64,000 bases of DNA from F23-B02 sp963625685. Its GTDB lineage: Bacteria > Bacillota > Clostridia > Oscillospirales > Oscillospiraceae. This document shows, piece by piece, positions 1-9,086 of this stretch. Within the stretch, counting starts at the first letter, position 1; each line of letters starts with the position of its first letter. Both the position numbers and the translations under genes were made by a program. The stretch spans positions 62,001 to 126,000 of the forward strand of contig CAVFTR010000003.1 in the NCBI GenBank assembly GCA_963625685.1, given 5' to 3'. A model generated the notes under the pieces. The model worked only from the letters and a program-made list of their open reading frames with translations. It made no database searches and was not told the origin of the DNA.

Positions 1-162
1 TGCCGGGTCCTTGACCATGCCCTCAAAGCTGTCGGGCGTGCCGCCGGAGATATCGCCGTCATCGTCATTGCCGCCGCCCGTATCGCCGCTGCTGCACGCG
101 GCAAGGCTCAGGCACAGCAGCAGCGCCAGTGCGAGCGCGAGCGCTCTGGTATGCTTTTTCAT
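1..162 (-). CDS. Lipoprotein, N-terminal part only (cut by window edge)
   Basis: The visible 54 residues are a lipoprotein signal peptide (MKKHTRALALALALLLC, then the lipobox LSLAAC) followed by a low-complexity Gly/Asp/Ser linker. The mature protein would be lipid-anchored on the outer face of the membrane. A GGGAGG ribosome site lies just upstream of the ATG. The rest of the gene is outside the window, so function cannot be assigned; a solute-binding protein or a small secreted lipoprotein are both possible. Confidence 0.75.
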   Translation of the reverse strand, partial: MKKHTRALALALALLLCLSLAACSSGDTGGGNDDDGDISGGTPDSFEGMVKDPA

Positions 163-237
163 GGTGTCGCCTCCCTATAAAAATATATACAAAGCAATTA
201 TATATTGCAGCAGACGCATTTGCAAGCAGATATAACA

Positions 238-265
238 AAAAAGCCCTCCGGTGAGAGGGCTTTTT
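238..265 (-). terminator. Rho-independent terminator
   Basis: GCCCTC and GAGGGC arms flanked by A and T runs. It lies just after the stop of the small gene at 272-493 and terminates leftward transcription. Confidence 0.8.
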
Positions 266-271
266 CGTCAA

Positions 272-493
272 TTACTCATGAATTTCGCCGCTGTCGATGG
301 CTGAAAGAGCCTTCTCGACCATGCCCGCGTGGGAGAGCTCCGACTTCGCCAGAGCGTCGAGAGTTTTGCCGACGTGTCCGCAGCCGCCCTTTTCGGCGAG
401 CCTGGACGCGCCTCTGTAGCCCTTTTCGGCGGCAAGCTCACCGAGCCGCGCGGCCGACAGATAGCATTTTAACAGGCCTTTTGAAATGTTCAC
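272..493 (-). CDS. Small conserved-looking protein downstream of an alpha-hydroxy-acid oxidase
   Basis: A 73-residue soluble protein. I place the start at a GTG at 493 because GAGGAG sits six bases ahead of it, overlapping the stop region of the upstream oxidase; a longer reading to 541 would overlap that gene by 38 bp. The two genes are therefore probably translationally coupled. The C-terminal half contains a SELSHA stretch (ExxH) that is reminiscent of one half of a rubrerythrin-type metal site, but a single such motif is weak evidence. I do not recognise the family. A role with the flavoprotein is an inference from position only. Confidence 0.65.
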   Translation of the reverse strand: MNISKGLLKCYLSAARLGELAAEKGYRGASRLAEKGGCGHVGKTLDALAKSELSHAGMVEKALSAIDSGEIHE

Positions 494-503
494 GTCGTGC
501 TCC

Positions 504-1523
504 TCAGGGAATGAAAATATTGTCCTCGCCGATGTCGGCAAGCGTGGGGGTGCCGCACATGGTCATCGTATCGCGCAGCTGAGAGACGATCCTGTCCATG
601 TAGACCCTGAAGCCCTCCGCGCCCTCGGCGTATATGAACGGGACGACCGGGCGGCCTATGAGCACCGCGTCGGCGCCCAGAGCAATGGCCTTGAACACGT
701 CGACGCCGCTGCGGATGCCGCCGTCTACGAATATCTTCGTTTTGCCCTTGACTGCCTTCGCTATGGCGGGCAGCACCTCCGCCGTCGCGGGCGAGCAGCC
801 CTGGACCCTGCCGCCGTGGTTGGACACGACTATGGCATCGGCTCCGGCCTCCACGGCCTTCTCGGCGCCCTTTACGGTCATTATGCCCTTTACGATGAAC
901 GGCATTTTGGCGTGATCTATGATCTCGCGCATCTCCCCGACCGACTTTGAGCCCGCGTTGGGGTTCATCGCCTTGAGGAAGGGGAGGCCCGCGCCGTCGA
1001 CGTCCATGGCGGCGGCGAATATGCCCAGCTCGTTGAGCAGGTCTATCTTCTCGAACACGAACTCCTTGTTCCAGGGCTTTATCGTCGGGATGCCCATGCC
1101 GCCGATGGCGGCCATATCCCTTGCGGCGCTCTGCATGACGGCGGGGTCGACGCCGTCGCCGGTGAGCGCGCAGACGCCGTATTCGGCCGCGGCGTTTATG
1201 AGGATGCGGTTATAGCTCTGATCGTTGTGCTTATCGCCGTAATGCATGCTCAGAGCTCCGAGCGGGGCGATGAATACCGGCGCGGAGAAGCTTTTGCCGA
1301 AGAGCTCAAAGCCCGTATCGACGTCGGCGTTGGGGCAGAGCGTATCCATGTTGACGAATATCTCCTGCCACTTGTCGTAGTTGCGCGCGGCGGTGTTGCC
1401 GGGGGCCTTGCAGCCGGGGCCGGGCATGATGCTGCCGCAGGCCCTGCCGTTGCAGACCGGGCATGCCTTGCAGTACGGGCCGACCTCGCCGGCCGCTTTT
1501 TTCAGAATCTCATTGTAGTCCAT
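504..1523 (-). CDS. FMN-dependent alpha-hydroxy-acid oxidizing protein (lactate/glycolate oxidase family)
   Basis: A 339-residue TIM-barrel flavoenzyme of the family that oxidises 2-hydroxy acids to 2-oxo acids using FMN. The catalytic SNHGGRVQ block and the phosphate-binding DGGIRSGVDVFKA and GADAVLIGRP segments are clear. The N-terminus has an extra cysteine cluster (C18, C21, C24, C29, C38 of the CKACPVCNGRAC region) not found in classical lactate oxidases, which could hold a metal or Fe-S centre. AGGAGG precedes the ATG. The small gene at 272-493 follows directly. In an anaerobe the electron acceptor is probably not O2; the substrate is unknown. Confidence 0.9.
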   Translation of the reverse strand: MDYNEILKKAAGEVGPYCKACPVCNGRACGSIMPGPGCKAPGNTAARNYDKWQEIFVNMDTLCPNADVDTGFELFGKSFSAPVFIAPLGALSMHYGDKHNDQSYNRILINAAAEYGVCALTGDGVDPAVMQSAARDMAAIGGMGIPTIKPWNKEFVFEKIDLLNELGIFAAAMDVDGAGLPFLKAMNPNAGSKSVGEMREIIDHAKMPFIVKGIMTVKGAEKAVEAGADAIVVSNHGGRVQGCSPATAEVLPAIAKAVKGKTKIFVDGGIRSGVDVFKAIALGADAVLIGRPVVPFIYAEGAEGFRVYMDRIVSQLRDTMTMCGTPTLADIGEDNIFIP

Positions 1524-1578
1524 GATCGTACCTCCTGTTTATCTTGATTTATATGCTTTTTACTGGATCATCGGCTTC

Positions 1579-2460
1579 TCAGACGCCGCTCAGATCAAAG
1601 TCCGGTATCATGTCGTCCGTGGCCGCCGAGGGCTCCTGCCAGTAGCCGTTATATATGCCGCGCTCGGCCATGTAGCCGACGAGCGCGTCGTTTTCCTCCG
1701 CCGTGACGGTCCTCTGAAGCTCCGGAAATCGCTCGGTGCCAGGCATGGGAGTGTACTGCGCCATGAGCGAGAACAGCACGTCGTCGCCCGGGAAATTATC
1801 GGCCACGAAGTCTATGACGGCGCGGCTGTTATCCGGGCGGCCGGGCAGGATCAGGTGCCGGATGAGAACGCCGGACAGGAGCATGCCATCTCCGTCGAGC
1901 TCAAAGGGGCCTGTCTGCCGGAACATCTCGCTTATCGCGGCCTTCGCTGTCTCGGGATAGTCCGGCGCGGCGGAGTAGCGCGCGGCAAGCGCCGCGTCCA
2001 TGTATTTGAGGTCGGGCATGTATATCTGCACGAGGCCCTCGAGCCTTCTGAGGCTCTCAACGCTGTCGTAGCCGGAGCTGTTCCACGCCACGGGGATATC
2101 GAGCCTCGCCTTTTCGAGCGCGCTGGCTATGGCGCCGGCGTAATGCGTCGGAGTTACGAGATTTATATTGTGAACGCCCTTATCCCGAAGCTCGAGAAAA
2201 ATATCCGCAAGGCGCCCGATGCTGACGGCCGTTCCAACTCCGCCGCGGCTTATCTCGCGGTTCTGGCAGAACACGCATCTGAGATTGCAGCCGGAGAAGA
2301 AGACCGCTCCGCTGCCGCGCTCCCCGCTTATGCACGGCTCCTCGCCGTAGTGCGGAGCGGCGCGGGCGAGCAGCGGCAGGGAGGGGCAGGAGCACACTCC
2401 ACCGGAGATATATTCGCTTCTTTCTGCGCCGCAGCGGCGCGGACAGGCATTGCAGATCAT
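1579..2460 (-). CDS. Radical SAM protein, PflX/PflA-like activating enzyme family
   Basis: A 293-residue radical SAM enzyme. The [4Fe-4S]-SAM motif is CNLRCVFC (C58, C62, C65), preceded by additional N-terminal cysteines (C3, C6, C10, C23, C25) typical of PflX-type proteins. Proteins of this group resemble pyruvate formate-lyase activases but their substrate is generally unknown. It is oriented with the downstream oxidase gene (55 bp gap), which may make an operon. No glycyl-radical enzyme is nearby, so activation of one is not supported by context. Confidence 0.85.
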   Translation of the reverse strand: MICNACPRRCGAERSEYISGGVCSCPSLPLLARAAPHYGEEPCISGERGSGAVFFSGCNLRCVFCQNREISRGGVGTAVSIGRLADIFLELRDKGVHNINLVTPTHYAGAIASALEKARLDIPVAWNSSGYDSVESLRRLEGLVQIYMPDLKYMDAALAARYSAAPDYPETAKAAISEMFRQTGPFELDGDGMLLSGVLIRHLILPGRPDNSRAVIDFVADNFPGDDVLFSLMAQYTPMPGTERFPELQRTVTAEENDALVGYMAERGIYNGYWQEPSAATDDMIPDFDLSGV

Positions 2461-2600
2461 TTTTTGCCTCTTAATATTTTATAAAGATGTGCACATTGCC
2501 GGTTTGACACGCATTTACGGCGCTCCCCGGCGCTGAAAGTTGTAAAAGATGCAACAAATATCAAAAAACGCAAAAAAGTTCATCTTTTTCGGGGGAAATG

Positions 2601-2609
2601 TGCTAAAAT
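2601..2609 (+). promoter_or_regulatory. Extended -10 element, putative trmL promoter
   Basis: TGCTAAAAT is a TGn-type extended -10 hexamer about 45 bp before the chosen trmL start. The -35 region is poor. Confidence 0.35.
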
Positions 2610-2652
2610 GTACTTGTATAACAGATATTTAATAACGAAACGGGATATGATA

Positions 2653-3141
2653 ATGCTTAATATAGTTCTTCTCGAGCCGGAGATACCACACAACACGGGC
2701 GCGATCGCGCGTACCTGTGCCGCCACCGGCGCGAGGCTTCACCTCATAAAGCCGCTGGGCTTTGATATCTCGGACAAGGCGGTCAGGCGCTGCGGCCTTG
2801 ATTACTGGCATCTTGTCGATATAAGCGTGTACGAAAGCCTCGACGAGTATCTTGAGAAAAACGGGGACGAAAACCTCTGGCTCGCGACGACCAAGGCGCC
2901 GCGCGCATACTGCGAGGCGGACCTTTCGACGCAGACCGTGAGCATCATGCTCGGCAAGGAAACGGCGGGGCTGCCCGAGCAGCTGCGCATGAGATATTAC
3001 GAGCGCTGCATACGCATACCGATGGTGAGCGGGGCAAGGAGCCTCAACCTGTCGAACTCCGCGGCGATACTCGCCTACGAGGCTCTCCGCCAGCAGGGCT
3101 TTCCGGGACTCAAGGACACAGGCTCCATGGCCGAATCATAA
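2653..3141 (+). CDS. trmL: tRNA (cytidine(34)-2'-O)-methyltransferase (SPOUT family)
   Basis: A 162-residue SPOUT methyltransferase that 2'-O-methylates the wobble nucleotide of leucine tRNAs. N-terminal LEPEIPHNTGAIARTCAATG and C-terminal IPMVSGARSLNLSNSAAI segments, which form the knotted SAM site, match the TrmL/CspR family. I start at the second ATG (2653), because family members begin MxxIVLxEPEIP; an in-frame ATG at 2647 adds two residues. No strong Shine-Dalgarno is visible. It precedes the glycolysis operon by about 60 bp. Confidence 0.92.
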   Translation: MLNIVLLEPEIPHNTGAIARTCAATGARLHLIKPLGFDISDKAVRRCGLDYWHLVDISVYESLDEYLEKNGDENLWLATTKAPRAYCEADLSTQTVSIMLGKETAGLPEQLRMRYYERCIRIPMVSGARSLNLSNSAAILAYEALRQQGFPGLKDTGSMAES

Positions 3142-3201
3142 CAGTTATTTATAAATTTTTCAATACCGAGTCGGATTTTTCCGACGGAAAGGAGCTTTAT
3201 A

Positions 3202-4395
3202 ATGAATTACAACAAGAAAAGCGTGCTCGATGCGGACGTTAAAGGCAGGAAGGTCCTTCTGCGCTGCGACTTTAACGTACCACAGAACAAGGAGACCGGC
3301 GAGATAACGAGCGATAAGCGCATCGTCGCCGCCCTGCCGACGATAAAGTATCTGCTGGATAACGGAGCGGCCGTCATCGCCTGCTCCCACCTCGGCAAGC
3401 CCAAGGGCGAGTGGAAGGAAAAGCTCACTCTCGCGCCCGTCGCAGAGCGCCTGTCCGAGCTGCTCGGTATGGACGTCATATTCGCAAAGGATATAATCGG
3501 CGAGGACGCTCAGGCAAAGGCCGCCGCGCTGCAGCCCGGTCAGCTCATGCTGCTTGAAAATCTCCGCTTTGATATCCGCGAGGAGAAAAACGGCGACGAC
3601 TTTGCAAAGGCGCTCGGCGATATGGCAGAGCTCTACGTCTCCGACGCCTTCGGCACGGTCCACCGCGCACACGCCTCCACGGCGGGCGTGGCAAAATACC
3701 TGCCGGCATACGCCGGACTGCTCGTCGAAAAGGAGCTGTCGGTCATGGGCAGGGCGCTCGACGATCCCGCGCGTCCCTTCGTCGCGGTCCTCGGCGGCGC
3801 AAAGGTCTCCGACAAGATCGGCGTCATAAACAATCTGCTTGACAAGGCCGACACCGTCATTATCGGCGGCGGCATGGCCTACACCTTCATAAAGGCCATG
3901 GGCCACGGCATCGGAAACTCCCTGCTCGAGGCCGACAAGCTCGACTACGCGCTCGAGATGATAGAAAAGGCAAGGGAAAAGAACGTCAAGCTCCTGCTGC
4001 CGGTCGACACCGCCGTCGGCAATGAGTTCAGGGCCGACTGCGAGAAGAAGCTCGTTCCCGTCGACGCCATCCCCGACGGCTGGATGGGCCTCGATATAGG
4101 CCCCGAAACGGTGGAGCTGTTCTCCGACGCTATCAAAAACGCAAGGACCGTCGTCTGGAACGGACCCATGGGCGTGTTCGAGTTTGAAGCCTTCGCCGGG
4201 GGCACCAAGGCCGTGGCAAAGGCCCTGGCCGAGTCCGGCGCCGTTACGATAGTCGGCGGCGGCGACAGCGCCGCGGCCGTCGAGCAGCTCGGCTTTGCAG
4301 ACAAAATGACCCACATCTCCACCGGCGGCGGCGCATCCCTCGAATTCCTTGAGGGCCGCGAGCTGCCCGGCGTGGCATGCCTGCTCGACAAATGA
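3202..4395 (+). CDS. pgk: Phosphoglycerate kinase
   Basis: A 397-residue cytosolic enzyme converting 1,3-bisphosphoglycerate and ADP to 3-phosphoglycerate and ATP. N-terminal LLRCDFNVPQ, the HLGKPKG and DAFGTVHRAHAST segments of the substrate site, and the C-terminal nucleotide-binding GGGDSAAAVEQLG are all present at full length. AAAGGAGC precedes the ATG. A small hairpin (GTCGGA/TCCGAC, 3170-3185) sits just before the ribosome site. First gene of pgk-tpiA-gpmI-eno; gap is not in this cluster. Confidence 0.98.
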   Translation: MNYNKKSVLDADVKGRKVLLRCDFNVPQNKETGEITSDKRIVAALPTIKYLLDNGAAVIACSHLGKPKGEWKEKLTLAPVAERLSELLGMDVIFAKDIIGEDAQAKAAALQPGQLMLLENLRFDIREEKNGDDFAKALGDMAELYVSDAFGTVHRAHASTAGVAKYLPAYAGLLVEKELSVMGRALDDPARPFVAVLGGAKVSDKIGVINNLLDKADTVIIGGGMAYTFIKAMGHGIGNSLLEADKLDYALEMIEKAREKNVKLLLPVDTAVGNEFRADCEKKLVPVDAIPDGWMGLDIGPETVELFSDAIKNARTVVWNGPMGVFEFEAFAGGTKAVAKALAESGAVTIVGGGDSAAAVEQLGFADKMTHISTGGGASLEFLEGRELPGVACLLDK

Positions 4396-4431
4396 TCAGA
4401 TAAATAAAAAAGCTATAAGGAGGCAGTAACA

Positions 4432-5211
4432 ATGAACACGAAATACAGAAAAACGATAATAGCTGGCAACTGGAAGATGAATATGCTCGTTTCCGACGTA
4501 AAGCCCTTTATCGACGAGCTCAAGCCTCTCATGCCCAAAACAAAAAGCTGCGAGACGGTGCTCTGCGTCCCCGCGGTCAACGCAGCGGCGATGCTCAAGG
4601 CCGGCAAGGAGGCCAAGGTAGCCGTCGGCGTGCAGGATGTGTCGAAGTTCGACAAGGGCGCGTACACCGGCGAGATCTCCGCCGCTCAGCTTGCCGACGC
4701 GGGGATCAAATACTGCATCGTCGGCCACTCCGAGCGCCGCCAGTATCACGGCGAGGACGACATGCTCATAAACGCAAAGGCCCGCGCCCTCCTCGCGCAC
4801 GGCGTAAACCCCATCATCTGCGTAGGCGAGAGCCTTGAGCAGCGCGAGATGGAGCTGACCATGGCGCACATCAATTATCAGGTCCGCGCGGCCCTCAGCG
4901 GCGTGGACGCGGCGGTCCTGCGCCGCTGCGTGATAGCATACGAGCCCATCTGGGCCATCGGCACCGGCAGGACCGCCACCAGCGAGCAGGCCGAGGAGGT
5001 CTGCTGCGGGATACGCGCCATTATCCGCGACATGTACGGCGCGCGCGCAGCGCGCAGCGTCAGCATCCTCTACGGCGGCAGCATGAACGCGAAGAACGCG
5101 GCCGAGCTTCTGGCTCAGCCGGACGTCGACGGCGGCCTTATAGGCGGCGCGTCGCTCAAGCCGGCCGATTTCGCGGCCATCATCGCCGCGACGGGGGCAG
5201 CAAATGAGTAA
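4432..5211 (+). CDS. tpiA: Triosephosphate isomerase
   Basis: A 259-residue TIM-barrel enzyme interconverting dihydroxyacetone phosphate and glyceraldehyde 3-phosphate. AGNWKMN at the N-terminus (catalytic Lys), VGHSERR (catalytic His) and AYEPIWAIGTG (catalytic Glu and flexible loop 6) are all intact. AAGGAGG precedes the ATG. Its last eight bases overlap the start of gpmI, implying coupled translation. Confidence 0.98.
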   Translation: MNTKYRKTIIAGNWKMNMLVSDVKPFIDELKPLMPKTKSCETVLCVPAVNAAAMLKAGKEAKVAVGVQDVSKFDKGAYTGEISAAQLADAGIKYCIVGHSERRQYHGEDDMLINAKARALLAHGVNPIICVGESLEQREMELTMAHINYQVRAALSGVDAAVLRRCVIAYEPIWAIGTGRTATSEQAEEVCCGIRAIIRDMYGARAARSVSILYGGSMNAKNAAELLAQPDVDGGLIGGASLKPADFAAIIAATGAANE

Positions 5212-6721
5212 GTGCGTTCTCGTTATAATGGACGGCTTCGGCATAGCGCCCGACGGTGAGGGCAACGCCGTGAGTCTCGCGAAAAAGCCCTGCCTTGACC
5301 ACATTTTTGCCGAAAACGCCCACACTCGGCTCCAGGCCTCCGGCCTTGACGTCGGGCTTCCCGAGGGCCAGATGGGCAACAGCGAGGTCGGCCACACGAA
5401 CATAGGCGCGGGCCGCGTCGTGTTTCAGGACCTTCCGCGCATAAATAACGCCATAGCCGACGGGAGCTTTTTTGAAAACGCGGCCTACGTCAAAGCAATG
5501 GACGACGCAAAGGAAAGCGGACATGCCCTGCACATCCTCGGCCTTCTGTCAGACGGCGGCGTACACAGCCACATAGAGCACATATTCGCGATACTCGACA
5601 TGGCAAAGCGGCGCGGACTGGAGAGGGTATACCTCCACTGCTTCCTTGACGGACGCGACGTTCCGCCGAGAAGCGCGGTCGGGTATGTGACGCGGCTGCG
5701 CGATAAATGCGCCTCCCTCGGCAATGCAAGGATAGCCACGCTCCAGGGCCGCTTTTACGGCATGGACCGCGACAAGCGCTGGGACAGAGTCGAGGCCGGC
5801 TATAATGCTATTGTCTGCGGCGAGGGAGAAATGGATACCGACCCCGTGAGGGCCGTCGAGGACAGCTACGCCGCGAACGTATCCGACGAGTTCGTAAAGC
5901 CCGTCGTCGTGTGTCCCGAGGGAGTGATAAACGAGGGCGACAGCGTCATATTCATGAACTTCCGCCCGGACCGCGCCCGTGAGATGACCTGGGCGCTGAC
6001 CCTGCCGGATTTTGACGGCTTTGAGCGCAAAAAGACCGTATATCCCCTCAGCTATGTCTGCACCGCGCAGTACGACGAGGCGCTCAGCCTGCCCATAGCC
6101 TATCCGCCGGAGAAGCTCGAGAGCACCATAGGCGAGATAGTTTCGGCAAAGGGCCTTAAGCAGCTCCGCGTTGCCGAGACGGAAAAATACGCGCACGTCA
6201 CCTTCTTCTTCAACGGCGGCGTCGAAAAGCCCTGCGAGGGCGAGGAGCGCTGCCTTGTCCCGTCGCCCAAGCAGTTCCCGACCTACGACCTCATCCCGCA
6301 GATGAGCGCCGCCGAGGTCGCGGACAAGTGCGTCGAGGCGATAAGAAGCGATAAGTACGGGATGATAGTCTGCAACTTTGCAAACTGCGATATGGTCGGA
6401 CATACCGGCGTGCTCGACGCGGCGATAAAGGCGGTCGAGACCGTCGATACCTGTATCGGCAGAGTGTACGAGGCGGCAAAAGGCATGCCCGACACGGTCC
6501 TGTGCATCACCGCCGACCACGGAAACGCCGACTGCATGCTCAACCCCGACGGAAAAATTAATACTCAGCATACTACCAATCCCGTGCCTTTTGTGGTATG
6601 CTGTGACGGAGCGGAGCTTCGCGGGGGCGGCCGCCTTTCGGATATCGCCCCGACGATGCTCGACATCATGAATATCGAAAAACCCAACGCCATGAGCGGA
6701 AGCTCGCTGATAATCAAATAA
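5204..6721 (+). CDS. gpmI: 2,3-bisphosphoglycerate-independent phosphoglycerate mutase
   Basis: A 505-residue Mn2+-dependent mutase interconverting 3- and 2-phosphoglycerate, alkaline-phosphatase superfamily. VIMDGFG (metal Asp), GNSEVGHTNIGAG (phospho-acceptor Ser), HCFLDGRDVPP and the C-terminal TADHGNAD metal site are visible. The ATG lies inside the tpiA 3' end. The use of the cofactor-independent form is usual in spore formers. Confidence 0.98.
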   Translation: MSKCVLVIMDGFGIAPDGEGNAVSLAKKPCLDHIFAENAHTRLQASGLDVGLPEGQMGNSEVGHTNIGAGRVVFQDLPRINNAIADGSFFENAAYVKAMDDAKESGHALHILGLLSDGGVHSHIEHIFAILDMAKRRGLERVYLHCFLDGRDVPPRSAVGYVTRLRDKCASLGNARIATLQGRFYGMDRDKRWDRVEAGYNAIVCGEGEMDTDPVRAVEDSYAANVSDEFVKPVVVCPEGVINEGDSVIFMNFRPDRAREMTWALTLPDFDGFERKKTVYPLSYVCTAQYDEALSLPIAYPPEKLESTIGEIVSAKGLKQLRVAETEKYAHVTFFFNGGVEKPCEGEERCLVPSPKQFPTYDLIPQMSAAEVADKCVEAIRSDKYGMIVCNFANCDMVGHTGVLDAAIKAVETVDTCIGRVYEAAKGMPDTVLCITADHGNADCMLNPDGKINTQHTTNPVPFVVCCDGAELRGGGRLSDIAPTMLDIMNIEKPNAMSGSSLIIK

Positions 6722-6737
6722 AAGGAGATTGAGCACA

Positions 6738-8027
6738 ATGAAACAGTATTTTGAGATCGTTGACGTAATGGCAAGAGAGATACTTGACTCCCGCGGCAAC
6801 CCCACCGTCGAGGTCGAGGTCACCCTCGACGACGGCACCGTCGGCCGTGCGGCAGTCCCCTCCGGCGCCTCCACCGGCATGTACGAGGCCTGCGAGCTGC
6901 GCGACGGCGACAAGAGCCGCTACGGCGGCAAGGGCGTGAGCAAGGCCGTTGAGAATGTTAACGGCGAGATCGCCGAGGCCATGGTCGGCCTGAACGTCCT
7001 CGATCAGCCCGGTATCGACAAGATGCTCATCGAGATAGACGGCACCCCCAACAAGTCCCGCCTCGGCGCAAACGCCATCCTCGGCGTATCGCTGGCCTGC
7101 GCACGCGCGGCGGCCGAGGCCACCGGACAGAGCCTTTATAATTACATCGGCGGCGTGAACGCCAAGACCCTGCCCGTTCCCATGATGAACGTTCTCAACG
7201 GCGGCGCGCACGCGACCGGCTCGAATGTCGACATTCAGGAGTTCATGATCATGCCCGTCAGCGCAAAGAGCTGGAAGGAAGCGCTGCGCATGTGCGCAGA
7301 GGTGTTCCACGCGCTCAAGAAGGTCGTTCCGGCCTCCGGCGTCGGCGACGAGGGCGGCTACGCTCCGAACCTCGAGTCCGACGAGGACGCGCTCAAGGCG
7401 CTTGTCGCCGCCATGGAAAAGGCCGGCTACAAGCCCGGCGAGGACTTCAGGATCGCGATCGACGGCGCAGTCTCCGACTGGTACAGCGAGGACGATAAGT
7501 GCTACCACCTGCCCAAGCGCGGCACCGTCATGACCAGCGAGCAGATGGTCGACATGTGGGAGGGCTTTGTTGAAAAGTACCCCATCATCTCCATCGAGGA
7601 CGGCATGGGCGAGAACGACTGGGAGGGCTGGCAGCTGATGACCAAGCGCCTCGGCCACAAGATCCAGATCGTCGGCGACGACCTGTTCGTCACCAACACC
7701 GAGCGCATCAAGAAGGGCATCGCCCTGGGCGCGGCAAACTCGGTCCTCATCAAGGTAAATCAGATCGGCACCCTGACCGAGACCCTCGACGCTATCCAGA
7801 TGGCGCACCGCGCGGGCTGGACGGCGGTCGTATCCCACCGCTCGGGCGAGACCGAGGACACCACCATTGCCGATATCTCCGTCGCAGTCAACGCGGGTCA
7901 GATCAAGACCGGCGCGCCCAGCCGCACCGACCGCGTCTGCAAGTACAATCAGCTGCTGCGCATCGAGGACGAGCTCTTCGACGTCGCTGCCTACCCCGGC
8001 ATGGACGCGTTCTTCTCCATTAAGTGA
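6738..8027 (+). CDS. eno: Enolase
   Basis: A 429-residue enzyme dehydrating 2-phosphoglycerate to phosphoenolpyruvate. AREILDSRGNPTVEVEV, the EDGMGENDW metal site, LIKVNQIG (catalytic Lys) and SHRSGETEDTTIAD are intact. I start at the ATG at 6738 with AAAGGAG ten bases upstream; an in-frame TTG at 6729 is too close to that site. Last gene of the operon, followed by a strong terminator. Confidence 0.98.
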   Translation: MKQYFEIVDVMAREILDSRGNPTVEVEVTLDDGTVGRAAVPSGASTGMYEACELRDGDKSRYGGKGVSKAVENVNGEIAEAMVGLNVLDQPGIDKMLIEIDGTPNKSRLGANAILGVSLACARAAAEATGQSLYNYIGGVNAKTLPVPMMNVLNGGAHATGSNVDIQEFMIMPVSAKSWKEALRMCAEVFHALKKVVPASGVGDEGGYAPNLESDEDALKALVAAMEKAGYKPGEDFRIAIDGAVSDWYSEDDKCYHLPKRGTVMTSEQMVDMWEGFVEKYPIISIEDGMGENDWEGWQLMTKRLGHKIQIVGDDLFVTNTERIKKGIALGAANSVLIKVNQIGTLTETLDAIQMAHRAGWTAVVSHRSGETEDTTIADISVAVNAGQIKTGAPSRTDRVCKYNQLLRIEDELFDVAAYPGMDAFFSIK

Positions 8028-8041
8028 TCAAAATATCCGAG

Positions 8042-8075
8042 TGCCCGGAAGCAACAGTGCTTCCGGGCATTTTTT
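8042..8075 (+). terminator. Terminator of the glycolysis operon
   Basis: A 12-bp perfect stem (TGCCCGGAAGCA and complement) with an ACAG loop and a T6 run, 14 bp after the eno stop. Confidence 0.9.
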
Positions 8076-8077
8076 CG

Positions 8078-8106
8078 TTGCGCTGCGCTTTTTGGTATGC
8101 TACAAT
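8078..8106 (+). promoter_or_regulatory. Sigma-A promoter of the nitrilase gene
   Basis: TTGCGC, 17-bp spacer, TACAAT with a TGC extension. It starts directly after the eno terminator and points at the gene at 8137. Confidence 0.65.
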
Positions 8107-8136
8107 ATTTTCATAATGCAAAGGAGAGATGCACCT

Positions 8137-9057
8137 ATGAAGGATATCGCAAAACGCTGCAGGGTCGCGCTCGTGCAGGCAGAGCCCTGCATGTTCGATA
8201 AGAAGGCCTCGCTCGAAAAGACACTTGGATATATTGAAGAGGCCGCGCGGAAAACGCCCGATCTCATCGTTTTTCCGGAGCTGTTCATACCCGGATACCC
8301 CATCGGCATGAGCTTCGGCTTCAGCATGGGAAAGCGCACAGAGCCGGGAAGGGAGGACTGGAAGCGCTATTATGACGCGTCCATCGTCGTCGGCGACGAG
8401 GACTTTGCCGCCCTTGCCGAGGCCGCGGTGCGCGCAGGCGCGTATGTGAGCATCGGCTTTTCCGAGCGCGACGCGGTCAGCGGAACGCTTTATAACAGCA
8501 ACGTCATCTTCGAGCCCGACGGCTCGTATAAGGTCCACCGCAAGCTCAAGCCCACGGGCGCCGAGCGCGTGGTATGGGGTGACGCGAACAAGGACTATTT
8601 CCCCGTGACGGAAACGCCGTGGGGGCCTGTCGGCAGCCTCATCTGCTGGGAAAGCTACATGCCCCTTGCGCGCGTGGCGCTGTATCAGAAGGGCATAACG
8701 ATATACATTTCGCCCAACACCAACGACAATCCCGAGTGGCAGGCGACGATACAGCACATCGCCATCGAGGGCAAATGCTATTTCATAAATTCCGATATGA
8801 TAGTGCGCAAAAGCTCGTATCCCTCCGACCTCAACGAAAAGGATGCCGTCGAGCGTCAGCCGGAGCTGGTCTGCCGCGGCGGAAGCTGCATCATCGACCC
8901 CTACGGCCACTATCTCACGCAGCCGGTGTGGGACGAGGAGACGGTGATATACGCCGAGCTCGATATGGAGCTTCCGGCGGCCTGCAAAATGGAGCATGAC
9001 GCCGTCGGGCATTATGCGCGCCCCGACGTGCTGGAGCTGACAGTCAACGAGAAGTAA
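8137..9057 (+). CDS. Carbon-nitrogen hydrolase, nitrilase branch
   Basis: A 306-residue hydrolase with the complete Glu-Lys-Cys triad: E48 in FPELFIPGYP, K136 in HRKLKPTGAER, C170 in LICWESYMPL. The HRKLKPT..ERxxWG and CWExxxPL signatures belong to true nitrilases (nitrile to carboxylate and ammonia) rather than amidases, but the substrate cannot be read from sequence. The start is the ATG with AAGGAGAG upstream; the open frame extends back into eno only by chance. It has its own promoter and probably is expressed alone or with the lipoprotein behind it. Confidence 0.9.
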   Translation: MKDIAKRCRVALVQAEPCMFDKKASLEKTLGYIEEAARKTPDLIVFPELFIPGYPIGMSFGFSMGKRTEPGREDWKRYYDASIVVGDEDFAALAEAAVRAGAYVSIGFSERDAVSGTLYNSNVIFEPDGSYKVHRKLKPTGAERVVWGDANKDYFPVTETPWGPVGSLICWESYMPLARVALYQKGITIYISPNTNDNPEWQATIQHIAIEGKCYFINSDMIVRKSSYPSDLNEKDAVERQPELVCRGGSCIIDPYGHYLTQPVWDEETVIYAELDMELPAACKMEHDAVGHYARPDVLELTVNEK

Positions 9058-9086
9058 GCCCACACATACAAAAGGAGGTAAAACGT

